DNA of 64,000 nucleotides, from positions 40,968,520 through 41,032,519 of the forward strand of contig OV121089.1 of assembly GCA_921293015.1 (NCBI GenBank), in the 5' to 3' direction. Both the position numbers and the translations under genes were made by a program. The notes beneath the pieces are model-generated. The model ran no database searches and had not been told where the DNA came from. It saw only the letters and a list, made by a program, of their open reading frames with translations. The first letter of the stretch is position 1; each line of letters opens with the position of its first letter. This document shows, piece by piece, positions 9,649 to 18,579 of this stretch. This DNA is from Phorcus lineatus (Eukaryota; Mollusca; Gastropoda; Trochida; Trochidae).

Positions 9649-10556
9649 TACATTGGTTAAGAAATACAAGATAACCTCAATAGGTTAAGAAGTGCAAGAT
9701 AGCATTATGCTATTGCTGTATATAAATTTGTTAAGAAATATGTATAAGACACCATTGAGCAAAGATAAAATCTCATGCCCTGCTTCTAGAAATATTTAGA
9801 AATACAAGACAACCCATAATTGTGTTTCACGATGAATCCAAAATGCAGTCTCTTATGGATTAGCCGTTGACAATAAGGATAAAGACCTGTAGTCTCCAGG
9901 AATCCTTTCCTGTAGATAGAACTGACAGAGAAACACTTCCCTGCAATAGTGAGCAAAAGATAACCTCATGCTATAGCTATAAACCCTTTTCATATGAACT
10001 ATAGGAAAACCTCAAGATATGCTGAATATTAATTGGTTAAGAAATGTAAGATTGTTGTACACTCACTTTGTTTTTCATTATATTTACATTTGTTCTTTAA
10101 ATCTTATTTTCAGCTGCAATATATTCTCTGCTAGGATAGAGAAATTGGAACATCTTCTGCCAAACCAGCTAGAAGAACTACAGACAAATTTTATAATTCA
10201 TGAAAAAAGACATATTTCCCTACGAGCGACCCCAGTAATCAATTAGTAGGAATACTTTACAGGGGAAACATTTCACTTCTGTAGTCAGCTTGGTAGGATA
10301 TGGTAGTCAACCAAATGGGATTGCTGTTTAATCTCATACAGAGTTATGAACTGGTTATAGTAAGATTTGGTAGAAGATAACAGATGAAATAGTTGTATTA
10401 ACATCTGTAGGTATGAAAAGAAATTAGAAATGTTTTTAACTTAAGGCAACAATTTGTTAACAGCATCTTTTTAGTTTCTCAATAAAATTTATTTGTACTA
10501 TTTGTGTATTTTTATTTTATCAATGTCTACCTTATGTAGGAATTATCAGTGTAACA
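9649..10556 (+). repeat. Composite repeat copy C, internally deleted
   Basis: The 5' module (9649-10113) ends in TTTTCAG and is followed by only about 30 bp of the transposase exon (TCTCTGCTAGGATAGAGAAA). It then jumps straight to the 3' module at AACATCTTCTGCC. The hAT-like coding middle, about 1.2 kb in copy B, is missing. Copy D has the same join. Confidence 0.65.
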
Positions 10557-10703
10557 ATGTCATTTGTTAAACTGGCAAACTGTGCACTAACTGCAAGTCT
10601 ACAGAAGGACTCAACCCACAATCTGAAGTTCAACACGAGATCCCAGATTTGCTTCACTGAGGAAGTTGAATTCAATTGCCGCAAACCAATTTTGGCAACA
10701 CAG
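10557..10703 (+). pseudogene. Relic gene fragment, exon 1
   Basis: A 49-codon stretch from ATG, beginning MSFVKLANCALTASLQKD, ends at CAG followed by GTATTG, a plausible donor. It directly follows the composite 3' module. Paired with 11029-11133 it gives an 84-residue in-frame product. Its identity is not recognised. Copy D carries a shorter, frameshifted version at 12770-12935. Confidence 0.4.
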
Positions 10704-10846
10704 GTATTGCTTGAATCCAAAGATATGTCAATCAAATATTTCCTGACACTTGGAACTATGCAAGAGGTATATAACCTGGTGACTTATTTCAAATAAAGTT
10801 TTTTAAATCCATTGTCTTACCTTTAATTTTAAAGGTTTTTTTCTGA

Positions 10847-10947
10847 ACAACCGTAGATATAATGAATTGTTAACTGCTCCAGTACTTAATTAATGATTTT
10901 CTTTTACTATTTTCTGAAATGTAGATATGACATACACATTAATACAA
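10847..10947 (+). repeat. Left arm of a 101 bp inverted repeat
   Basis: ACAACCGTAGATATAATGAA and following bases are the near-exact reverse complement of 11853-11953, with a handful of mismatches. The arm lies in the interval between the two relic exons. Confidence 0.75.
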
Positions 10948-11028
10948 TGTCATCAGCAATGATATTATCAGGAACTTATAACAACAATGAATAATCGAAC
11001 TTTTGTAAATGCTTCCATCTTCTTTCAG

Positions 11029-11133
11029 GGAAATCTAACAGCAAAGGTACTGAACACCACTGTCCAAGAAGAAACAGTTGAAACCAAATTTGGCCACAGA
11101 AAGATGAAAAAAATTCTACTTGACAAAAAACAG
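11029..11133 (+). pseudogene. Relic gene fragment, exon 2 (possible OB-fold)
   Basis: Preceded by a pyrimidine-rich acceptor (CCATCTTCTTTCAG, ending 11028) and followed by GTACTATG. It is exactly 35 codons in phase 0 with exon 1. The pattern V.N.TVQEETVETKFGHRKMKKILL resembles the strand-turn-strand of RPA-like OB-folds, an impression rather than a test. The frame closes soon after the donor, so no complete gene is present. Confidence 0.38.
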
Positions 11134-11236
11134 GTACTATGTCACTGCAGCTAGGAATTCATTTGAATTGTCAGGATGTGTTAAAGGCAATGAATGTTCC
11201 CTGGAGCATAAATGCGGCCGTGGTTATTTGATCTAG

Positions 11237-11713
11237 GTGGCACCTTTCCCCCACAGTGAGCACCACTTACGTGTAACCAACATAAAACACTGTCCAGTCA
11301 ATGGCTCCATATTTACCCAACGATTGACATTCCAACACCCACAACTGGACCAACTGCTACAGGATGTACGGGACGCGCAGCATACTGCCTTCTCTGGGAC
11401 GTCTGCTAACTTCAGAACCAAGCGAAGGACATTCCTCATGTCTTGTCTTTATATTCATTTTACTAATATGTGCTGGTACAAAGTTAGATATGTACATAGT
11501 AAGTCTGCCCGCCTGAATGTGAACATCCAATTCATGGAATGGTGCCAGCAGGCCAACATGGTCCAGGAACAATACCGGGTCACCCTCCCAAACGTACAGG
11601 CTACGTTCCTGGAGGACCTAGCTAAGGTCAAGGCGACCTCGGCTAAAAACATGTCACTGGTTCTCCTTGCCAACCACCTTGACCTGTTGAGAAGACAACA
11701 ACAATCGCTTTAA
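11237..11713 (+). CDS. Unrecognised 158 aa frame, part repeated at 537-689
   Basis: Open for 158 codons between the inverted arms. The N-terminal half contains QHTAFSGTSANFRTKRRTFL, shared with 537-689 and faintly like the core-binding domain of DIRS/Crypton-type tyrosine recombinases. The second half (from about residue 75) is helical and charged, ending LANHLDLLRRQQQSL, with no family recognised. There is no catalytic Arg-His-Arg-Tyr set. It is probably a fragment of a retroelement or recombinase-bearing element rather than a host gene; translation is unproven. Confidence 0.3.
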   Translation: MAPFPHSEHHLRVTNIKHCPVNGSIFTQRLTFQHPQLDQLLQDVRDAQHTAFSGTSANFRTKRRTFLMSCLYIHFTNMCWYKVRYVHSKSARLNVNIQFMEWCQQANMVQEQYRVTLPNVQATFLEDLAKVKATSAKNMSLVLLANHLDLLRRQQQSL

Positions 11714-11852
11714 GATAGCATCAATGAAATTCAATCAACTTTCCCGCGGGATATGGAGTCCAAACCAGTGATCAAATTAACAGCCTGCCCGGCTGCCCGT
11801 GGCTGGCAAATTTCTTGTCGGGCTGCCTAAAATAATTCCCCAACCGGCCCGA

Positions 11853-11953
11853 TTGTATTAATGTGTATGGCATATCTACATTTCAGAAAATAGTAAAAGA
11901 AAATCATTAATAAAGTACTTGAGCAGTTAACAATTCATTATATCTACGGTTGT
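11853..11953 (-). repeat. Right arm of a 101 bp inverted repeat
   Basis: Pairs with 10847-10947. Its outer edge abuts composite copy D (ATAAGACACCATTGAGCAAA), suggesting the copy or the inversion ended here. No clear target duplication is seen outside the arms. Confidence 0.75.
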
Positions 11954-12769
11954 ATAAGACACCATTGAGCAAAGATACTATCTCATGCCCTGCTTCTAGA
12001 AATATTAAGAAATACAAGATAACCAATAATCTTGTTTCAAGATGAATCCCAAATGCAGCCTCTTATGGATTAGCCGTTGACAATAAGGATAAAGGCCTGT
12101 AGTCACCAGTAATCTTTTCCCTTAGACAGAACTGACAAGAGAAACACTTCCCTGCAATAGTAAGCAAATGTTATCTAAGACAATCTCATGCTATAGCTAT
12201 AAACCCATTTCTTATGAACTATAGGAAAACGTCAGGATATGCTGAATTTTCATTTAATATAAGATTGTTGTACACTCACTTTGCTTTTCATTACATTTAC
12301 ATTTGTTCTTTAATTCTTATTTTCAGCTGCAATACAATCTCTGCTAGGATTGAGAAATTGGAACATCTTCTGCCAAACTAGCCAGAAGAACTACAGACAA
12401 ATTTTATAATTCATGAAAAAAGACATATTTCCCTACGAGCAACCCCAGTAATCAATTAGTAGAAGTCTTTACAGGGGAAACATTTCACTTCTGTAGTCAG
12501 CTTGGTAGGATATGGTAGTCAACCAAATGGGATTGCTGTTTATCCTCATACAGAGTTATGAACTGGTTATAGTAAGATTTGGTAGAAGATAACAGATGAA
12601 ATAGTTGCAGTAACATCTATAGGTATGAAAAGAAATTAGAAATGCTTTTAACTTAAGGCAACATTTTGTTAACAGCATCTTGTTAGTTTCTTAATAAAAT
12701 TTATTTGTAATATTTGTGTATTTATGTTTTATGAATGTCTACCTATGTAGGAATTATCAGTGCAAAAAT
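11954..12769 (+). repeat. Composite repeat copy D, internally deleted
   Basis: The 5' module (from 11954), acceptor-like TTTTCAG (12320-12326), a 30 bp stub of the transposase exon and a direct jump to the 3' module are as in copy C. The shared junction GAGAAATTGGAACATCTTC shows that copies C and D descend from one deleted ancestor. Confidence 0.65.
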
Positions 12770-12935
12770 GACATTTGTTCAACTAGCAAACTGTGCCCTA
12801 ACTGCAAGTCTACAGAAGGACTCAACCCACAATCTGAAGTTCAAAAGTACTGACCACTGTCCAAGAAGAAACAGTCGAAACCAAATTTGGCCACAGAAAG
12901 ATGAAAAAAATTCTACTTGACAAAACAGGTACTAT
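12770..12935 (+). pseudogene. Frameshifted, intronless version of the relic gene fragment
   Basis: Begins ATGACATTTGTTCAACTAGC like 10557 and runs to CTGAAGTTCAA. It then jumps to sequence matching the inside of exon 2 (ACTGTCCAAGAAGAAACAGT). The join skips part of exon 1, the whole intron and the start of exon 2, and is out of frame. It is a deletion, not a processed copy, because the join does not follow the splice sites. Confidence 0.5.
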
Positions 12936-12959
12936 GTCACTGCAGCTAGGGCCAGGAAT

Positions 12960-13545
12960 TCATTTGAAGTGTCAGGATGTGTTCTGTGAATCTCTGGAAA
13001 GGCAGGTCCCTGTCAACATGCATGGTCTTCCTGGGCATGAGTATTGACACTGTTCACTCCGAATTATGGGCCCCCAAGGAAAAGTTGAAAAATATTGTTA
13101 GGAAGTCCTAACAACGTGGCTTTCATTTAACTCGTGCAAAAAGAGAGACCAGCAGTCCCTCATAGGAAAGAAGTCACTGGGTACCTAGGACGGTGCAACA
13201 GTGTATCCATCTTCAACAGAGACCTGTAGCTCAACGCTGTGTATGGGAACCAGTTTTTCCACAAAGAATTTCCCGCCCATTTGCTTCAGTTAAACCTCCC
13301 TATTGCTGTACTGGAATGCTTCTAGTTGCCTTGAATCTGTGGGGGGGGGGGGGGGGGAACAGGGGACACAAAGACACCTGAAACAGCCGTCGCCGGAGCC
13401 AAAAAGTCATGTGACCTATGAAAAGAGTACATAAGGAAGGTAAAAAATGTGGTTTATTCAGTCTGATGAGTCCTAATCTTTGGATGAAACTAGTCACTAA
13501 TCCACAACTACTGCCTCTTAGGCGTCGTAAGGCCAACCTGTCTTA
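12960..13545. other. Unassigned stretch with a G17 tract
   Basis: No gene recognised. A run of 17 G at 13341-13357 interrupts any frame and is prone to sequencing error. Confidence 0.5.
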
Positions 13546-13895
13546 CTTATTATTATGATAACCTTAATCAATAGCTGGAATTTCAACCAGAGAGAAGATG
13601 ACCAAAAGTTATTGTTGTAAATTCAATTATAAAGAAACATTAATAATAAAGAGATTTTAACCAACATCAATTACCAAAGTTAACCGAAGACAATCTCATG
13701 CTGTACATCTGAATATTAAGAAATACAAGACAACCAATAATCTTGTTTCACGATGAATCCCAAATGCAGCCTCTTATGGATTAGCCGTTGACAATAAGGA
13801 TAAAGACATATGGTCTCATCAATCTTTTCCCTTAGACAGAACTGACAGAGAAACACTTCCCTGCAATAGTGAGCAAAAGATAACCTCATGCTATT
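13546..13895 (+). repeat. Extra copy of the composite 5' module
   Basis: Starts AACCTTAATCAATAGCTGG and carries the TTATGGATTAGCCGTTGAC landmark. It is followed at once by the 47 bp array and then by copy B's own 5' module, so this locus has the module twice in tandem. Confidence 0.65.
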
Positions 13896-14420
13896 GCTGT
13901 ACATCCATTAGTTAAGAAATATATAAGATAACCTCAAGATATGATGTACATCCATTAGTTAAGAAATATATAAGATAACCTCAAGATATGATGTACATCC
14001 ATTAGTTAAGAAATATATAAGATAACCTCAAGATATGATGTACGTCCATTAGTTAAGAAATATATAAGATAACCTCAAGATATGATGTACGTCCATTAGT
14101 TAAGAAATATATAAGATAACCTCAAGATATGATGTACATCCATTGGTTAAGAAATATAAGATAACCTCAAGATATGATGTACATCCATTGGTTAAGAAAT
14201 ATAAGATAACCTCAAGATATGATGTACGTCCATTGGTTAAGAACTGTAAGATAACCTAAAGATATGCTGTACATCCATTGGTTAAGAACTGTAAAATATC
14301 CTCAAGATATGCTGAACATCCATTGGTTAAGAACTGTAAGATTACCTCAAGATATGTTGTACAGCAATTGGTTAGGAAGTGTAAGATAACCTCAAGATAT
14401 GCTGCACATCCCTTAGTTAA
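13896..14420 (+). repeat. Minisatellite, 45-47 bp unit, about 11 copies
   Basis: Units read TGTACATCCATTAGTTAAG, then AAATATATAAGATAACCTC and AAGATATGA. Early units are 47 bp and nearly identical; later ones are 45 bp and more diverged. The same motif occurs in shorter runs at 1120-1365 and 14830-14925, inside the composite repeats, so the array is an expansion of an internal unit. Confidence 0.85.
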
Positions 14421-14992
14421 TTAATACATTAACCTCAGACAATTGCTTGAATTCAAACCAGAGGGAAATATAAGATAACCAAAAGTTATTGTTGTAAATT
14501 TAAAGAAACATTAACCAACCTCAATCAGATTTCTATTTATGATAAGAAGACTTTTACCAGCATCAGTGAGCAAGGTAACCTAAGACGATCTCATACTGTA
14601 TGCCTGAATATTAGAAAATATAGAATAACCTATAATCTTGTTTCACGACGAGTCCAAAATGCAACCTCTTATGGATTAGCCGTTGACAATAAGGATAAAG
14701 ACCGTCTCCAGTGATCTTTTCCGCTAGATAGAACTGACAGAGAAACACTTCCCTGCAATAGTGAGCTAAAGTTATCTTAGATAACCTCATTCTGTAGCTA
14801 TAAATCAATTTGTTATGAGCTTTAGTAAAACCTCAAGCTATGTTGAACATCCATTGGTTCAGAAATATATGACAACCTCAAGATATGCTGAACATCCATT
14901 GGTTAAAAAATATAAGATAGTCACAAATTATTGCTGTACTCTTAATTTGTTTTCCATTATATTAACATTTTATGTTTAAATGTTATTTTCAG
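14421..14992 (+). repeat. Composite repeat copy B, 5' module
   Basis: Matches 690-1432 over its length, including the final run of 45 bp units and the TTTTCAG acceptor-like end (14986-14992). Confidence 0.68.
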
Positions 14993-16165
14993 CTGCAGTA
15001 CAATCTCTGCCCTAAAAGCTAGGATCGAGAAATTGGAAAAGGAAATCCAGTTTGAGTGAATTCTGCAACTTCTGTGATACTGAATACGAACAGACTGTCA
15101 AACATGTGAACACAAGATGGCTGAGCCTTGAAATAGCTGTGGCAAGTAATTGGGAGTTATAAGGGGGAAAGAAGCTACTATATATATCCTGTAAAGAAAG
15201 GCAGACAAGATTCAAGAGGCTTAGATCACAATATGAAGATCCCATGACAGACGTTTACTTGATTTTCTATGAGTCTGTTTTGCCTGTCTTTACTTCCTTC
15301 AACCAGTTCCTTCAAAGAAGAGATCCTTGCATCTATGCAGTGTACCCTCAGATGAAGTCATTTATGAGGAAAATTTGTAAAGATTGACATCATCAAAAGC
15401 CACATGTCCTTGTTAAAATCATGTTGACTTCACACCTGTCTTCAATGACATCAAAACCTGGAACTCGAAGAGGAAGGTGATATTTCTCCAGCTAGGAGGA
15501 AAACCTTTTTCAAGGGAGTTAGGTCCCTCTACAAGAAGGCCTGCTCAGAAGCAATTTAGAAGCTGCCATGGTGTGATGACGATGACATTCTTAAAAAAGC
15601 CTGTTATGTTAATTTTGAAGAATGAGAGACTGCCACATTTGAAGAATTTTGTGGCTTTCTTTCAGAAGTGATATACACATCTCCTGCCAATCAAAACCTC
15701 TCGAGACAGTGCTGAATAACAACAGGAGTTTATCAAATACCAGCTGCTGGAACGAGGTGACATTCCAGAAGATGTTTGGAAGGGCTCTCTCATCAAGGAT
15801 CGTGACATTACTTGCTACAGAAAGGACAAAATCTGTGGGTGTATAGCCAGTATGACGCAAGCAGGTGGCTGTCTCAAGTTTCCCAAACTGGCAGCAATGC
15901 CTAACCTTGTGTTGGTCATTCCTCACTCAAATGCTGGAGAAGAAGAGTATTTAGTATGGTTAGGAAAAATAAAACAGACTTTAGAAATAGTTTGGCTTTT
16001 GATGGTAGTCTCACTTATTTGATCACAATTAAGTTGGCCAATCCCTGATGTATTAAGTGGGAGCAGCCAAAAGGACTTTTGAAAAAAGCTAGGAGCTCCA
16101 CAAAGGACTACAACAGACTCCACTCCAATAAGTAATCTGTGCTCATAACTTCAATGTGGAAGTGA
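14993..16165 (+). pseudogene. hAT-like transposase fossil, copy B (uninterrupted)
   Basis: The full-length counterpart of 1433-1661 plus 7315-8240, without the Harbinger. In shifting frames it carries the leucine-rich start, the HVNTRWLSLE-type region (mutated), SKRKVIFLQLGGKPFSRELG, QLLERGDIPEDVWKGSLIKD and PKLAAMPNLVLVIPHSNAGE. The last is the hAT C-terminal dimerisation block. Stops and shifts are numerous. GAGGCTTAGATC at 15216-15227 is the intact version of the Harbinger target (TTA at 15221-15223). Confidence 0.7.
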
Positions 16166-16177
16166 CACTGCCATAGA

Positions 16178-16388
16178 ATGTTTAGGAGCCCATGACTGAT
16201 GAGGCAGGAGCAACTTATTTTGTTTAATGTAATTTATTTTCTGTTTATCATTCAACATCAAAGTACTTGAAACATAACAAATTCTATGGATAGTCAGCAT
16301 CTTATTGCATGATTGCAATCATAATTTTAAAAACTTATAACCATGAAAGTGCGCATTTTGGCTTTCATATTTGTTGATATTGTCACAT
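16178..16388. mobile_element. 211 bp insertion in copy B flanked by GCCATAGA repeats
   Basis: Copy A reads GACACTGCCATAGATGAGCTG without a break. In copy B the eight bases GCCATAGA occur on both sides (16170-16177 and 16389-16396) of 211 AT-rich bases. An 8 bp duplication fits a hAT-type MITE, but no terminal inverted repeat is evident. A deletion in copy A between 8 bp repeats would give the same picture. Confidence 0.5.
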
Positions 16389-16514
16389 GCCATAGATGAG
16401 CTGCTTCCAAATCTCTTGTTATGATCTGCAGTACAGTTAAGGAGGACATACATACACTAAGAAATAACAGTTTCATGTGGATAAAAGTTCATATTGCTAG
16501 AAGAGGTACAGTCA

Positions 16515-16925
16515 AAATCATAATTCATGAAAAAAAAGATGTGTTTACCTACGAGCGACCCCAGTAATCAATTAGTAGAAGACTTTACAGGGGAAAAACT
16601 TCACTGCTGTAGTCAGCTTGGTAGGATATGGTAGCCAACCAAATGCGATTGCTGTACATCTTTATACAGAGTAATGTATCGGTTGTAGTAATATTTGGTG
16701 AAAGATTAAAGATGACATAGTTGTAGTAACATCTGTAGTTATGAAAAGAATGGAGAAATAAGGTAACAGTTTGTAAAAAGCATCTTGTTGAAAAGAAAAG
16801 GTTTACTTAGTTTCTTAATAAAATTTATTTGTATTGTTTGTGTATTTTTATTTGATCTTATTGCAAAAATGGCATTCTTTCATTCAAACTGTTCTGTAAG
16901 TTTTGTCTTTTAGGAATTACTGCCA
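16515..16925 (+). repeat. Composite repeat copy B, 3' module
   Basis: Begins at CATAATTCATGAAAAAAAAG and follows 8607-9035 closely through CAATAAAATTTATTTGTA. The homology with copy A continues to about 17045. Confidence 0.65.
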
Positions 16926-17045
16926 ATCAACACAGATTGGTTGTTTCAAAATTTCCAGGCAATGTTTGACAGATGTGATCAGAGCTGAAAACAGTGTCTA
17001 CTATCTATGAGAGGACTTCTGTTACCAAGATTACACAGAAACTGA

Positions 17046-18005
17046 TACTCTTACAGATTTACAGATTTACTAACAAGGAGAGATAGAAACACAAGCATGC
17101 CAAGTGAACACAGAGTCTGTTCAAGCTGGTGATTCAAGGTAGCAAAATGGTCTCACTGAATTCATAAACCTATGCACTACAGAAAAACAATCATACTTTG
17201 AAGATAAATTCTGACCAATTCTGAGTTAAAAGTTTAGTTCAATATCAAACAATTATGAGACCGGTTCATAGGAGACAGCTAACTATTTAAAGTCACGACT
17301 ACTTGCGACCTGATGATTACGGATGATCTGAAGTTAAGGATATAGAGCATTTATTTGTGTTAAGAAAAGAAAAGATGTTGCTTGGTTTTAACATCCAAGA
17401 CAATGTCTTGTTTCATGAACTGCAGTGAAAGAAAGTTCTCAGAGAATGAGAAAGATAAAATTAAAACATCTTGTATGTTAGCATTAAAGAGGATAGATCC
17501 AAATGTAACTGCAATCAGAACTTCTTAGGAGACAGAAGAAAATATGAGAGGGGAGTCAAACAGCAAATGACCACATATTCATGGCATCTTCTAAAGACTG
17601 ACAAGAATTGATCAAGTCAACTTGATACACCCAATCATGAGATTTTGATAGAGACCAAGCTAATTAAGTGTAAGGCAGATTTTATATGTGTTTTTGTTTG
17701 AAACATGTGAACAAAAAGTGATAGCTGATTAAAGACAAGAAATTGTAATCATGACTACTTGAAAGCTTTACATAATTTTTTTGGTCTCATGTTTATGACA
17801 AATAATACTTGATTATATTACCATTGTTTAAAAAAAAAGCAATTGAGTATTATCTCCAAATAACACTTAAATGTGATTTGAAAACAATTCGGATCTGCTT
17901 TGAAAAATTCTCATAGAAGAAGGACTGAGAAGTCAGATTATGGTTTTTTGGCTTTGTATAATTTATGAAATTTGTTCTTGTGGACATCTTAAAGCTTGTG
18001 ATTAC
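17046..18005. other. No gene or repeat recognised
   Basis: AT-rich sequence with short, unconvincing frames only. It begins where the homology of composite copies A and B ends. Confidence 0.5.
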
Positions 18006-18009
18006 TTAA

Positions 18010-18575
18010 ACAGGCCTACCAAAGAAAAAATCGAAATGCAATGGAAAGCAGCGAAACGACCACATTAACAGACGAAATGGCATCACAAAGTAGCGATTAC
18101 AGTCGAAAAGTTACAAAATAGCATCATTCAAGCGACGATCAGCACTTCAAACTTGCAATAGCGCAAAATGAAACACTCGATATGCAACATTGTTGCTGGG
18201 GAAGCGCAGTAACCCAAGTAGGTCATCTATCGTTTTAACATGGAACTCATTCATGAGTAAGAGAATAATAGTGAATTTAAGAATGTATAATTAAAAATGA
18301 ATAGCTATAAAGATAATTTGATTATGAGTTTTATCAGAAATCGCATTTTGTGATCGCATAACCTTCCAATCATGGTTACTGTGTGTGGGCAGTGACAGTG
18401 TTGCCTATCGAGTGTTTCATTTTGCGCTAATACAAAGTGCTAATCGTCACTTGCATAAAGCTTTTTCGTAACTTTTCGATGCAGATTGCAATATTGTGAT
18501 GCGATTTCGTCTGTTTACATGGTCGTTTTGCTAGTTTTATTAGTTTTAGATTAATGTTTTAAAATGGTAGGCCTG
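18010..18575. mobile_element. MITE with long inverted arms, about 565 bp
   Basis: Both ends read CAGGCCTACCA inward. The arms stay related for roughly 200 bp (shared AAACGACCA, ACAGACGAAAT, GCGCAAAATGAAACACTCGA) around a short AT-rich middle. TTAA is present at 18006-18009 and 18576-18579, so a TTAA target is possible, although the CAG start would also suit a hAT element. No coding capacity. Confidence 0.72.
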
Positions 18576-18579
18576 TTAA

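Noticed and set aside
13896-14420. Possible CRISPR array
   Set aside because: Repeats of 45-47 bp are contiguous with no unique spacers, and the genome is eukaryotic.
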